Shown: one piece after another, positions 41,673-51,402 of the stretch
Layout: each line of letters opens with the position of its first letter
How positions within the stretch are numbered: position 1 is the first letter of the stretch
Assembly (NCBI GenBank): GCA_963829725.1
Contig: CAWHJW010000014.1
Location: 248,001-312,000 of the forward strand
Length of the DNA: 64,000 nt
From: RYN-230 sp963829725
Lineage (GTDB): Bacteria > Actinomycetota > Actinomycetes > Streptosporangiales > Streptosporangiaceae
Direction: 5' to 3'
Translations under genes and position numbers: made by a program
Notes under the pieces: generated by a model
What the model was told of the DNA's origin: nothing
Databases searched by the model: none
The model's input: only the letters and a program-made list of their open reading frames with translations

Positions 41673-42433
41673 GATGCCGCGGTCCCTCCGGTGCTGTCGG
41701 TGTCCGTTTCGTGCTGGCTGGGCGCGCCCGTGCCGTGCTGGCGCAGCGCGTCCGCGCGGGCGCCCTCGACGACCTCGCGCATCGCGGCCTCCGCCTTGCG
41801 GTGGTGGCCGCGGCCGATGGCCTCGGCCACCCGCTGGTGGGCGGGCAGCGTCTCCCGGCCACGCGCCACCGAGTGGGTGTGCAGCGGCCGGATCGCGCCG
41901 AGCGCGACGCTGACCACGTCGTGGATGTACAGCAGCAGGTCGTTGCCGCAGGCCTCGAAGACGGCCCGGTGGAAGGCCAGGTCGGCCCGGACGAACTGGT
42001 CGCTGTCGGTGACCGTCGCCCACAGCCGGGCCATCGCGGCGGCGACCGCGCCGCGCTGCGCGGCGCTGGCGTGCTCGGCGGCCAGCCGGGCCGCGCCCGG
42101 TTCCAGCGCGACCCGCAGGTCGGCCAGGGTGGCGATGTCGGCCGGGCTGGCCTGCGGCGAGTAGCGCCAGCGCAGCACGTCCGGGTCGAGCAGGTTCCAC
42201 GACTCGCGAGGCCGGACCCGGGTGCCCGCGCTGGTCCGGCTCTCCAGCAGGCCCTTGCCCGCCAGCACCTTGACTCCCTCGCGGAGTGCCGAGCGGCCTA
42301 CCGCGAACCGGCTGACCAGCTCGTCCTCGGTGGGCACCGGGCGGCCCGGGCCCAGCTCGCCGCGGACGATCGCCGCGCCCAGTGCGTGCACCACCTGAGC
42401 GTGCCGGGCCTGGTCCGGGTAAGCGGCGGTCAT
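41669..42433 (-). CDS. FadR-type GntR regulator (FCD domain)
   Basis: A 254-residue regulator: GntR winged helix (IVRGELGPGRPVPTEDELVS, RFAVGRSALREGVKVLAGKG) and an FCD all-helical ligand domain (DLRVALEPGAARLAAEHA, RADLAFHRAVFEACGNDLLL, with three histidines likely binding metal). It is the first gene of a five-gene operon and probably represses both this operon and the divergent FAH gene through the palindrome at 42471. The ligand is likely a sugar acid or other carboxylate. Confidence 0.93.
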   Translation of the reverse strand: MTAAYPDQARHAQVVHALGAAIVRGELGPGRPVPTEDELVSRFAVGRSALREGVKVLAGKGLLESRTSAGTRVRPRESWNLLDPDVLRWRYSPQASPADIATLADLRVALEPGAARLAAEHASAAQRGAVAAAMARLWATVTDSDQFVRADLAFHRAVFEACGNDLLLYIHDVVSVALGAIRPLHTHSVARGRETLPAHQRVAEAIGRGHHRKAEAAMREVVEGARADALRQHGTGAPSQHETDTDSTGGTAAS

Positions 42434-42470
42434 ACGGCCGACGGTACGGGCCGGTCCCGTCGGCCGTCAA

Positions 42471-42489
42471 GACTTCATCTGATGAAGTC
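42471..42489. promoter_or_regulatory. FadR-type operator
   Basis: GACTTCATCTGATGAAGTC has perfect 8-base arms around CTG. It is 38 bp upstream of the regulator gene and 58 bp upstream of the FAH gene, ideally placed to control both divergent promoters. Confidence 0.8.
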
Positions 42490-42546
42490 ATAGATAAGTC
42501 GGATCAACCGTTGACCTGTCCACGGTTCCCGCCGTACCGTGCGGGC

Positions 42547-43434
42547 ATGCATCTCGTCAGGTACCGCGGCCCTGGCGGCCAGGCCCGGGCCGGCCTGCTG
42601 GACGGCCGCCGGGTCCGCCCGGTTCCCGGCATCGCCACGATGGCCGAGTTGCTGGGCCGGCCCGCGGCCGAGATCCAGGGACTGTGCGCGGAGGCCCCGC
42701 GGGAGATCAGCGACGAATTCGACCCGGCCAGCCTGCTGGCGCCGGTGGACGGCCGCACCGAGGTGTGGGCGGCCGGGGTCACCTACGAGCGCTCCATGCA
42801 CGCCCGGGTCCAGGAGAGCCTGGACTCGGCCGACATCTACGACAAGGTCTACACCGCGCCCCGGCCGGAACTGTTCTTCAAGTCGGCCGCCTGGCGGGTG
42901 GCCGGCCCGGGCGCCCCGGTGAACGCGCGCGCCGACTCGGAGGTGGACGTGCCCGAGCCGGAACTCGGCGTCGTGCTCAACGCGGCCGCCGAGGTCGTCG
43001 GGTACACCGTCTGCAACGACATGAGCTCCCGGTCCATCGAGGGGGAGAACCCGCTCTACCTGCCGCAGGCCAAGATCTACCTGGGCGGCTGCGCGGCCGG
43101 CCCGGGCATCCGGCCCGCCTGGGAGGTCCCGGACCCGTACGCGCTGACGATCGCGATGACCATCACCCGCCGCGGTGCGGTGGCCTGGTCCGGCGAGGCG
43201 GAGACGTCCGGGCTGCGGCGGCGGATCGGGGAACTGGCGGAGTACCTGTTCCGCGAGGAGGAGTTCCCGGCGGGGGTGCTGCTGTCCACCGGCACCAGCC
43301 TCGTCCCCGACCTGCCGTTCACCCTGCAGGCGGGGGATGAGGTCGCGATTTCCATCTCCGAGGTCGGCGAGCTGGTCAACCCGGTCGTCCGCGGCAAGGC
43401 GGCGCTGGCCGGCGCGGCCGCGCGGAAGACTTGA
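42547..43434 (+). CDS. Fumarylacetoacetate-hydrolase-family protein, sugar-acid dehydratase-like
   Basis: A 295-residue FAH-fold enzyme: VWAAGVTYERSMHARVQE, YDKVYTAPRPELFFKSAAWR, EVDVPEPELGVVLN with the metal-binding Glu pair, GYTVCNDMSSRSIEGENPLY and LPQAKIYLGGCAAGPG. The closest look is to 2-keto-3-deoxy-sugar-acid dehydratases or hydrolases rather than fumarylacetoacetase itself; that assignment is inference. It is divergent from the FadR-type operon, sharing its operator. Together these genes probably degrade a sugar acid or similar carboxylate. The 149 bp after it hold nothing I recognise. Confidence 0.88.
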   Translation: MHLVRYRGPGGQARAGLLDGRRVRPVPGIATMAELLGRPAAEIQGLCAEAPREISDEFDPASLLAPVDGRTEVWAAGVTYERSMHARVQESLDSADIYDKVYTAPRPELFFKSAAWRVAGPGAPVNARADSEVDVPEPELGVVLNAAAEVVGYTVCNDMSSRSIEGENPLYLPQAKIYLGGCAAGPGIRPAWEVPDPYALTIAMTITRRGAVAWSGEAETSGLRRRIGELAEYLFREEEFPAGVLLSTGTSLVPDLPFTLQAGDEVAISISEVGELVNPVVRGKAALAGAAARKT

Positions 43435-43583
43435 CCGCCATGCTTCCCTGGCCCGCAGCACCAGAACCATCTGTCACATCGATCATGGTTTGCGGCACTT
43501 TGCCCCCCCAGTCACATTTCCGAGGACGATTTGCCGGTTATGGCGGGAAAGTTGGGTGCGAAGTGCGGCTGGGCCACGAAAAT

Positions 43584-44333
43584 TCAGCCCGGCTCGAGGT
43601 GGGCGGTGTCGTTGTAGCCGCGGAGGACCCAGCGCTGCGGGGTGATCACCAGGCGGGAGATGGACGCGTTGTCGGCGCCGAGGAACGCGAACGGGCGGGA
43701 GCCGGTAGCGAGCGCCAGGGCCTGGGCGATCACCCCGCCGTGCACGACCACGGCGACCCGCTGGTCCGGGTGGTCAGCCGCGATCCGGCGCAGCGCCCCG
43801 CCGACCCGGGCGGCGAACACCCCGGCCGGCTCGGCGCCCGGGATGACGTCCCAGCGTTCCTCGGCCCACATCCGCTCGGCCAGCGGGTGATTGTCCGCGA
43901 CCATCTTGCGGAACAGCCCGGCCTCCCAGTCGCCCAGGTGGACCTCGCGCAGGTCCGGCTCCACCTGCGGTACCAGCCCGAGGCGGGCGGCCAGCGGCGC
44001 GGCGGTCTGCGCGGTGCGGCGCAGTGAGGTCACGTAGATCGCGTCGATCGGGGTGCGGGCCAGTCGCTGCGCCAGGCGCCCGGCCTGCTCCCGGCCCTCC
44101 TCGGCGAGTTCCGGGTCGGCGTGCCCGCCGACCAGCGGGAACGGCTTGTCCGGGTAGGCGGCCTGGGATTCGCCGTGCCGGATGAGCAGCAGTTCCGTGG
44201 CGCCGGGCGGCCGCCGGAACCGGGCCTGCCGGTACGCGGCCGCGCCCGGATGGGGCTCCGCGCCCGGCGGTGCGGGCGTGATTGCGGGGGCCGCGGCGGG
44301 CTGGGGGTCGGGCGTAGGCTCGGGCATCACCAC
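43584..44333 (-). CDS. Histidine phosphatase (phosphoglycerate-mutase-like)
   Basis: A 249-residue histidine phosphatase: ELLLIRHGESQAAYP with the catalytic RHG, AIYVTSLRRTAQTAAPLA, the acid-bearing EVHLGDWEAGLFRKM, and VAVVVHGGVIAQALAL with the second histidine. The first 40 residues are Pro/Ala-rich. The start may be GTG 44333 or ATG 44327; no good ribosome site is visible. Divergent from the GMC oxidoreductase gene with a 23-bp gap, so their promoters overlap. Confidence 0.9.
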   Translation of the reverse strand: MVMPEPTPDPQPAAAPAITPAPPGAEPHPGAAAYRQARFRRPPGATELLLIRHGESQAAYPDKPFPLVGGHADPELAEEGREQAGRLAQRLARTPIDAIYVTSLRRTAQTAAPLAARLGLVPQVEPDLREVHLGDWEAGLFRKMVADNHPLAERMWAEERWDVIPGAEPAGVFAARVGGALRRIAADHPDQRVAVVVHGGVIAQALALATGSRPFAFLGADNASISRLVITPQRWVLRGYNDTAHLEPG

Positions 44334-44356
44334 GGAAGGGTAGCCCGGGAGGGCCG

Positions 44357-46065
44357 ATGGCTCCTGCAGAGTATGACTTCATCATCGTCGGCGGCGGGTC
44401 GGCCGGCAGCGCCCTGGCGAACCGGCTGTCCGCCGATCCGGCCAGCCGGGTGCTGGTGCTGGAGGCGGGCCGGCCGGACTACCCGTGGGACGTGTACATC
44501 CACATGCCCGCCGCGCTGACCTTCCCGATCGGCAACCGGTTCTACGACTGGGGGTATGAGTCAGAGCCCGAGCCGCACCTGAACGGCCGGCGCATCTACC
44601 ACGCCCGCGGCAAGGTGCTCGGCGGCTCCAGCAGCATCAACGGGATGATCTTCCAGCGCGGCAACCCGCTGGACTACGAGCGGTGGGGGGCCGACCCCGG
44701 CATGGCGGGCTGGGACTACGCGCACTGCCTGCCGTACTTCAAGAAGATGGAGACCTGCCTGGCCGGCGCGGACGAGTTCCGCGGCGGGGACGGCCCGCTG
44801 GTGCTGGAGCGCGGCCCGGCCGATGGCCCGCTATTCCAGGCGTTCTTCGCCGCGGTGCAGCAGGCCGGGTACCCGCTGACGACAGGACGTGAACGGGTAC
44901 CGCCAGGAGGGCTTCGCGCCGTTCGACCGGAACATCCACCGCGGCCGGCGGCTCAGCGCGGCCCGCGCCTACCTGCACCCGGTGTTGCAGCCGGCGCAAC
45001 CTCGAGGTGACCACCCGCGCCTTCGTCACCAAGATCCTTTTCGAGGGCGCCCGGGCGGTCGGGGTCGAGTTCCGCCAGGGCGGTGCTGGCCGCGGCGGGG
45101 GCCCGTCCCGGCTGGTCCGCGGCGACGAGATCATCCTGTGCGGCGGCGCGATCAACAGCCCGCAGCTGCTCCAGCTGTCCGGGGTGGGCCCCGCGGACAC
45201 GCTCCGCCAGCTCGGCGTGCACGTCGTCGCCGACCTGCCCGGCGTCGGCGAGAACCTGCAGGACCACCTCGAGGTCTACGTGCAGTACGGCTCAAAGCAG
45301 CCGGTGTCGGTGGCGCCCGCACTCAAGCTGCGCAACCGGCCCGTGGTCGGCGCGAAGTGGCTCTTCCTGCGCGGCGGCCCGGGCGCCACCAACCACTTCG
45401 AGGGCGGCGGGTTCATCCGCAGCAACGACCAGGCCGCCTACCCGAACCTGATGTACCACTTCCTGCCCATCGCCATCCGCTACGACGGCTCGCAGCCGGC
45501 CGGGGGCCACGGCTACCAGGTGCACATCGGCCCGATGTACTCCGACTCCCGCGGCTCGGTGCGGATCGTGTCCCGCGACCCGGAGGTGCACCCGGCGCTG
45601 CGGTTCAACTACCTGTCCACCCCGACTGACCGGCAGGAGTGGGGCGAGGCCATCCGGATCACCCGCCGCATCCTGAACCAGCCCGCCTTCGACGAGTTCA
45701 ACGCCGGGGAGCTGTCCCCCGGCAAGGACGTCTCGACCGACGAGGAAGTGCTGGACTGGGTGCGCCGGGACGCGGAGACCGCGCTGCACCCGTCCTGCAC
45801 GGCCAAGATGGGCACCGGCGCGGACGCGGTCACCGACCCGGCCACGATGCGGGTGCACGGCCTGGAGGGACTGCGCGTCGTGGACGCGTCGGTGATGCCC
45901 TACATCACCAACGGCAACATCTACGCCCCGGTGATGATGATCGCCGAGAAGGCGGCCGACCTCATCCTGGGCAACACGCCGCTCCCGCCGCAGCCCGTGG
46001 AGTTCTACCGGCACGGCCAGCAGCCCCGCCTGACCGGCCGGCCTGGCGCCGCCGCCCAGGACTGA
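44357..46065 (+). pseudogene. Choline-dehydrogenase-like GMC oxidoreductase, two frameshifts
   Basis: Three frames join into one FAD-dependent GMC enzyme. Segment 1: FIIVGGGSAGSALANRLSAD, VLGGSSSINGMIFQRGN. Segment 2, after an extra base at about 44880: NGYRQEGFAPFDRNIHRGRR. Segment 3, after another at about 44990-45003: LCGGAINSPQLLQLSGVGP, LHPSCTAKMG with the catalytic His region, and VDASVMPYITNGNIYAP. The span is 1709 bp, two over 569 codons. It resembles BetA, which oxidises choline to betaine aldehyde, though other alcohols are possible. Both insertions are one-base changes in C/G-rich context, so sequencing error is plausible. Confidence 0.85.
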
Positions 46066-46135
46066 CCGCCCAGCGGGTCATGCTTGGCGATGCCGGTGTG
46101 AGCGGTTCTCGGGCCGGCCGGTTCAGCCGCGCACA

Positions 46136-46171
46136 CGACAGTGCAGGCCGGGCCACCGGCCTGCACTGTCG
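46136..46171 (+). terminator. Perfect 16-bp hairpin
   Basis: Arms CGACAGTGCAGGCCGG and its exact complement flank the loop GCCA, 71 bp beyond the GMC gene and 12 bp before the convergent GH62 remnant. Probably a bidirectional terminator. Confidence 0.88.
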
Positions 46172-46182
46172 GTGGTAGCGGA

Positions 46183-46395
46183 TCAGCAGGTGGAGTTGGT
46201 CTGGGTGACCAGGCCAAGCTGCCAGGGCAGGCTGTTGTAGCTGCCGTTGGCGGACGGGTTCTTCCCCTGGTAGAGGTACTGGATCTTGCAGGGGCTGATG
46301 GTGAGCGTCTGGTCGTAACCGCTGCGGATCATCTCGCCGCTGCTGAAGTCCTGGGTCCATGCGGTGCCGCTGAGCGCTGAAACCGACGTTACTAA
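46183..46395 (-). pseudogene. C-terminal remnant of a GH62-like arabinofuranosidase
   Basis: The minus strand encodes about 65 residues: LSGTAWTQDFSSGEMIRSG, YDQTLTISPCKIQYLYQG and YNSLPWQLGLVTQTNSTC before a stop. This is how secreted GH62 alpha-L-arabinofuranosidases end, though GH43-type arabinases look similar. The catalytic five-blade propeller is missing. Further upstream (about 46430-46575, minus strand) is a signal-peptide-like stretch (AFLLLAAAALGMGVVQPLP) without a start codon, perhaps the other end of the same lost gene. Confidence 0.55.
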
Positions 46396-46646
46396 ATTGC
46401 TCCGCAGGTCACAGGGCCAGCGGAGGTGAAAGTTTCAGTTCCTGCCACAGGACTGATAATGGACATGTCTCGTTCGGCCCAGCCCAGATCGAGCGCCGGG
46501 CGAGCTGATGCGTCGGCAACGGCTGCACCACTCCCATACCGAGCGCTGCCGCGGCCAGCAGGAGAAAGGCGCGCTGCCCCCTCGGTGAGCAAGCCGGTAA
46601 AGGACGCTAACCGGAGCAGATTCGCGCGGCAGTAACGGCCCGGCGG

Positions 46647-47036
46647 TCAGTCCTCTCCGGAGAACCGCTCCCATGCTGCCTGCTTGGACACACTGAGGGC
46701 CTGTCCGATGCGGGTCCAGCTGATGCCCCGGGCGCGTAGGACGCCGACATGGTCGTGGACGGCGGCGTCGGCCTGGGCCACCACGGCCTGGGTCCGGGCC
46801 AGGCTCGCGAGCAGTTGATCGTCTGGCTGCTCGTTCCACGCACCGAATGGGGGTACCGGCTCCTCGGCGATGATCTGCTCGCAGAGTTCCACGCATTCGT
46901 TGCAGATGTAGGCGCCCGGGCCGGCCACGAGCTTGGCCACTGCGTTCTTGTCCTTGTGGCAGAACGAGCAGCGCAAGGTCTCGAGCCGGGTGGCGCCTGG
47001 CGCGAGGCTCGGGATCGTCATGCCGTCAGGTTCCAT
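46647..47036 (-). CDS. ClpX-type C4 zinc-finger protein with helix-turn-helix
   Basis: About 129 residues: an N-terminal zinc finger CSFCHKDKNAVAKLVAGPG then YICNECVELCEQII, as in the zinc-binding domain of ClpX, without the AAA+ motor. A helix-turn-helix-like segment GISWTRIGQALSVSKQAAWE follows near the C-terminus. In ClpX this zinc finger binds adaptors and substrates, so this protein may act as a regulator or adaptor. Starts at ATG 47036 or 47021, or TTG 47054, are possible and none has a clear ribosome site. Confidence 0.82.
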   Translation of the reverse strand: MEPDGMTIPSLAPGATRLETLRCSFCHKDKNAVAKLVAGPGAYICNECVELCEQIIAEEPVPPFGAWNEQPDDQLLASLARTQAVVAQADAAVHDHVGVLRARGISWTRIGQALSVSKQAAWERFSGED

Positions 47037-47192
47037 GACGGCATGACGGGCCAAGGTAGCCTTGACGAAAATATCGGCGCCCCGGCGGGCAATGGATGCA
47101 CCGATCAGCCTGCCCGGTCTGCCCGGTGCCGTCTCGTGGGTGGGGTTGGCCTGGGCGCGTGGATTGGCGCTGTTTCCAGGCGCGGCAGCCCC

Positions 47193-47774
47193 CTAGCTGG
47201 GAAGCAGCGGCTGGTTCTGGCGGGTGACGTACAGCTCGGCCCGGAACCGGTCGGCCAGCTGATCGTGGGCGGCCTGGATGTCGTCGAGGCTGGCGGGGTT
47301 GCCCGGGCTGAACAGGCCGGCCATGGAGTCTTCGTCCCACCAGGGCATGTTGCGCCGGTCGCCCCACTTCGACTTGACCGGGGCGCGCAGGTGAGCGTCG
47401 GCGTCGGTGGTGGCGTACATCGCGAACAGGGTGGCCATGAAGTGGTGGTAGGCCTCGAAGAGCTGCCCAGAGAACAGCACCCGGTTGGCGTACATCGTCT
47501 CGTCCAGCTGGCGCTTGATGGTGATGGCCTGCCGGGGCTGGATCTCCTTCCAGCCGCCGACAAAGGTGGCGAAGCACAGTAGCTGGTTCAGCCCGGGCGC
47601 GAGCTGGCCGAAGATGTCCAGGCGGCGGGTGACGACGGTCTGGTTGGCCCACTGGATCTGCGCGATCCGGCGGCTGACCCGGGCCACGTAAAAACCGAAC
47701 GCGGCGACGACGACCGGAGTCAGCGCGTCCACCACCAGGGTAACGATCTGCACACTGCTCCACGACGATGCCAT
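47193..47774 (-). CDS. Single-pass membrane protein coupled to the SIR2-STAND gene
   Basis: A 193-residue protein with one N-terminal membrane helix (IVTLVVDALTPVVVAAFGFY) and a mostly helical cytoplasmic domain (ARVSRRIAQIQWANQTVVTR, LLCFATFVGGWKEIQPRQ, MPWWDEDSMAGLF). I do not recognise the family. Its ATG overlaps the stop of the SIR2-STAND gene (TGATG), so the two are translated together. By position it may be an anchor, sensor or second effector for that protein. It ends at a TAG at 47193; the 156 bp to the zinc-finger gene show no other feature. Confidence 0.75.
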   Translation of the reverse strand: MASSWSSVQIVTLVVDALTPVVVAAFGFYVARVSRRIAQIQWANQTVVTRRLDIFGQLAPGLNQLLCFATFVGGWKEIQPRQAITIKRQLDETMYANRVLFSGQLFEAYHHFMATLFAMYATTDADAHLRAPVKSKWGDRRNMPWWDEDSMAGLFSPGNPASLDDIQAAHDQLADRFRAELYVTRQNQPLLPS

Positions 47775-50700
47775 CAGTCCTCACTCCTGTCCTCGTCGTC
47801 TCCGCTGGCCTTCTCGTCCTTGACAAGCCGTTCGATGGTGGCCAGGGGATCGGGGTCGAGTCCGGGTGGGCCCAGCTGGGCCCGGAGGTGGCGGGCGTGG
47901 GCAGCCCAGCCGTGGCTGGTGCCTTCGGCGTCGTCCAGGATGGCGTGGGCGGCCAGGGCGTCGAGTTCGTGCCAGGGCAGGTGGTGGCGGACCGCCAGCC
48001 GCCGCGCCGCGTCCGCGTCGTCGCGGCCCTGCGCCAGCGCATCGGCGTTCCCGCTGACCGCCTGGGCGGCGCGCAGCCGGGCCCGGCCGGCCAGCGCGGC
48101 GGCGTGGGCGGGGATCAGGGCGCGGGGGGCGGCGATGGTGATCGCTTCGGCCAGGTGGCGGCCGGCGGCCTCCAGGTCCCCGGCGGCCTGGGCCCAGGCG
48201 GCCAGGCCAGGCAGGGCGTCGGCGAGGTCGGTGAGATAGTCCCCGTCACGGAAAGCCGCGACGGCGGCGGACAGGTGGGTCCCGGCGGTGGCGGTGTCCC
48301 CGGCGGCCAGGGCCAGGCCACCCAGGACCTGGTCACACCGGGCCAGGTCGGCGTTCCAGCCGTATCTGCGGCTGAGGTCTACGTTGCGGCGGGTCAGGTC
48401 CAGGGCCGGGACACCCCGCCCGGTCGCAGCGAGCCATTGCGCCCACCAGATCCCCGGCAGCGAGTACAGGTGCTGATCCTCGTCGGTGAGGCAGATCTGG
48501 TCGGCGGTGGTGAAGTGCTGCTCCGCGGCCGGGGTGTCCCCGGCCAGGCCCGCCAGCCACCCCAGATACGCATGCGAGTTACGGACACTGTCCCGGGCTT
48601 CGGCGGCGGTGGCGCTGGCAAGGGCTTCGGCGGCGGCCTCCCGGGCCGGGCCGGCCAGCCCCAGACGGCCCAGGCACTCGGCCAGATTCCGCAAGCCGGC
48701 CGCAAGGTAGCTCATGTCCCCGGCGTCCCGGTCGTGGCGGGCGGCCAGGGTCAGGTAGTCGCGGGCGGTGGTCAGGTCCCCCGCGTACATCGCGTACAGG
48801 CCGGTCTCGTTCAGGTACCAGCTGAGGAGGCTGGGGGTGAGGTGGGTGGCGCAGTGCTCGCGGCGGGCGGGGGTGGCCACGAACGCGGTGGCCGTGCGCT
48901 GCCCCAGCCGCGCCGCCGGCAGGTGTCTTCCACACCTGGCCGTTGCCGCTGCGGGCCTGGTACAGGTCGTCGGCGGGCTGCCATTGGCCGGCGTCCAGCA
49001 GCAGTTCGATGGCCTCGGTCACCCGCAGCGCCTGCGCCCTCGAGGTCACCTCTCCCTCGGGCAGCCCGGTCAGGCTGCTTTCCGCGGCGGTGGCGGCGGC
49101 GGGCAGGGCGCAGGGGGCGGAAAGTGTCACGGACCAGGGGGTGGGCGGAGATGGTGGCGTCGGGGTGCCAGGCAGCCAGCCCGGCCAGCCGTTCCCGCAC
49201 CGCCGCCTCCACCATCCCCGCCGTCCACCCGGCCAGCCGGCCCCCGAACACCTCATGGGCGGCCACCGCCAGCACCGCGGCGGCGGTGACCGGGCGGGTG
49301 AACAGCGACACCGCGGCGAGCAGGTACCGGTCGGCCTCGGCCAGTTGCCCGGCGTAGAACCCCAGCACCTTGCTGACCCGGGTGTTGGTGCGGGTGGCGG
49401 TGGCTAGTTCTTCGCGCAGGGCGGCCAGTTCGGCGCCCGGCGGGCGGGCGGCGAGCAGCCCGGCCAGCACGGTGACGGCCAGGGCGTGCCCGTCCACCGC
49501 CGCCACCAGCTCCCGCCGCTGGCCTTCGGGCAGCCAGCCGCCGCCCGCGGCGGCCAGCAGCGCCGCGCCCTCGGCCGGGGTGAAGGCGGGGACCTCCAGC
49601 ATGCGGGCCGGGCCGCCGTCGAAGGCTTCCAGGTCGGCGAACGGGAACCGGCTGGTCAGCACGACCAGCCCGCGGTGGTCCAGCTGGCAGGCGCCGGCCA
49701 GCACCTCACGCAGCAGCCCGTCCAGCAGCCGCCCGAACCCCTCCCCGGCCGGGCCTTCCTGCACCACCTCCAGCCCATCCAGGACCAGCAGCACCGGCAC
49801 CGCGGCCAGCACCCCCAGCACCCGCCCCGCCAGCCGCCCCGTCCCCGGGACCAGCACGCCCAGCTCGTGCGCCGCCCACGCCAGGAACTCTCTGGCCCAG
49901 TGCTCAGGGGCGGGGTCGGCATAGAAGCTCCACCCGAACACCCCCCGCAACCCCGGCCGCCGCCTGATCCCGCCGGCCTCACCAGCCCAGTGGGTGACCA
50001 GGGCGGTCTTCCCCGCCCCGCCCCACGCACTCACCCCGACCAGCCGGACCTGCGGGTCGGCGGCCCACCGGTCCAGCCGGGCCAGCTCCTCGACCCGGCC
50101 AGTGAAATACGCCACCGGCTCCGGCGCCGGCACCCACCGCACCACCACCCCAGCCCTGCCACCCGCCGCTCCCGAGCCCGGCCCGGCCACCACGGGAGCG
50201 GGCCGGGCCGACACCTCCGCCGCGGCCGGGAACCGGGGATCGGCCAGCCCCGCCAGCAGGGCTGCCAGCGCGGAATGGTCGCCGCCCGGTGCGGGGTACA
50301 GGATGACCTGCGCGCCGTATTCGATTTCCGCCCGCTGGGCCAGGACCTGCGGGTCATTGCCCTCGCCGTCCGGATCCCATGGCATGACGGCCACATGCCG
50401 AGGCGCGGCGCCCGGGTCGATCCGGGCGCCGGCCTGCTCGCCTATCTCCCGCAAGATGGCACCGATCCGCTGGTCAGCGAAACTGAACCCGACCCAGCAC
50501 ACATGGCCGTCCATCAGCCGGGCCAGCACATGAGGGAGCTTCCCGGCATACGCGCGCCGGTACTCCGTCGTGGCCAGCACGATCGTGTCGGGGCGGTTGT
50601 GCTGGCCGTGGGCGAACAGCACCGGCAGCTCATCCTCACCGAACACATCACCGGTCCGCCACCGGTCCAGCCCCAGCTCGTCCTCCCATGTCATGAACCC

Positions 50701-51186
50701 CGTTGCCGCCGCGTACGGGCGGATCCGCATCCGGGCGTTCACGATCCCCGGGTCATAGTTCGTGGTCACCACGGCCTTGAACGCGCACCGGCACACCAGC
50801 TCCTGCACATCCGTCCACGACCGCCCGGTCACCGGGTCCGCCCGGGCCCGCAGCACCTGCCGCAGCACCTCCCGGAACACCCCCGCCCCCAGGCTCCGGC
50901 GCACGATCTCCACGACCGCATCCGGGCTGGAGGACGCCAGCGCCCGGCACGTCACCGCCTCAGCCTCGCTCAGCCGCCCCGCCGCCGCGTCTATCAGCTC
51001 ACCGATCAGCCCGGCCCACAGCGGGTACAGCGGCGCCGAGGCCCCCGCCCCCAGGAACGCCACCGCCTGACCGGAGCCCAGGTAACCGCGCAGCGCGTCT
51101 AATCCCGGGGCGTTCACCCGCTCCAGCCCCGCCCGCTGATCGCCAGCCAGCCCCGCCAGGTAATCCATATCCACATCCCCCGCCAT
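47774..51186 (-). pseudogene. SIR2-STAND-TPR protein (NLR-like, candidate anti-phage defence), two frameshifts
   Basis: Three frames join into about 1136 residues. N-terminus: SIR2-like NADase domain with AVAFLGAGASAPLYPLW (about 44-60), VVTTNYDPGIVNA (about 141), catalytic-type histidine in LFAHGQHNRPDTIVL (about 190) and WVGFSFADQRI (about 230). Centre: STAND/NB-ARC-type NTPase with GVSAWGGAGKTALVTHWAGE (K393) and VLLVLDGLEVVQ (about 467). C-terminus (about 770-1110): TPR-like repeats, such as RDYLTLAARHDRDAGDMSYL. Extra bases at about 49105 and 48925 break the frame; 3413 bp is two over 1137 codons. Bacterial SIR2-STAND proteins deplete NAD on sensing phage. Confidence 0.83.
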
Positions 51187-51261
51187 GCCCCGAATCCTCC
51201 CGCACCCCCTCGCCACCCCGCACCCCCCACCGGCAAGCCAGCCGCAAAACCACCCCAGGCG

Positions 51262-51396
51262 CTACCCGCTGGGCCTGGCTGGGACTAGCAGGCCACCGGA
51301 ACGCCCGGCCAGCAGGGCCAGCAGTCGGCGGAGGTCGCCCCGCCGCTCGATCGCTGCCAGTTCCTGGACGTCGCGCTCGATGAGGTTCGTCAGGGA
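51262..51396 (-). pseudogene. DUF4143-type ATPase fragment
   Basis: The minus strand encodes SLTNLIERDVQELAAIERRG then DLRRLLALLAGRSGGLLVP and a stop. This matches the ERDVxELA-type segment of DUF4143 in stand-alone AAA_14 ATPases, but only about 40 codons remain. It lies between the SIR2-STAND start and the decarboxylase start. I see no other part of that gene in the window. Confidence 0.5.
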
Positions 51397-51402
51397 GGAT
51401 TC

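Noticed and set aside
39879..42164. Long plus-strand open frame (761 codons)
   Set aside because: It lies antisense across the CaiB, enoyl-CoA hydratase and FadR genes and shows no domain; a product of third-position GC bias.
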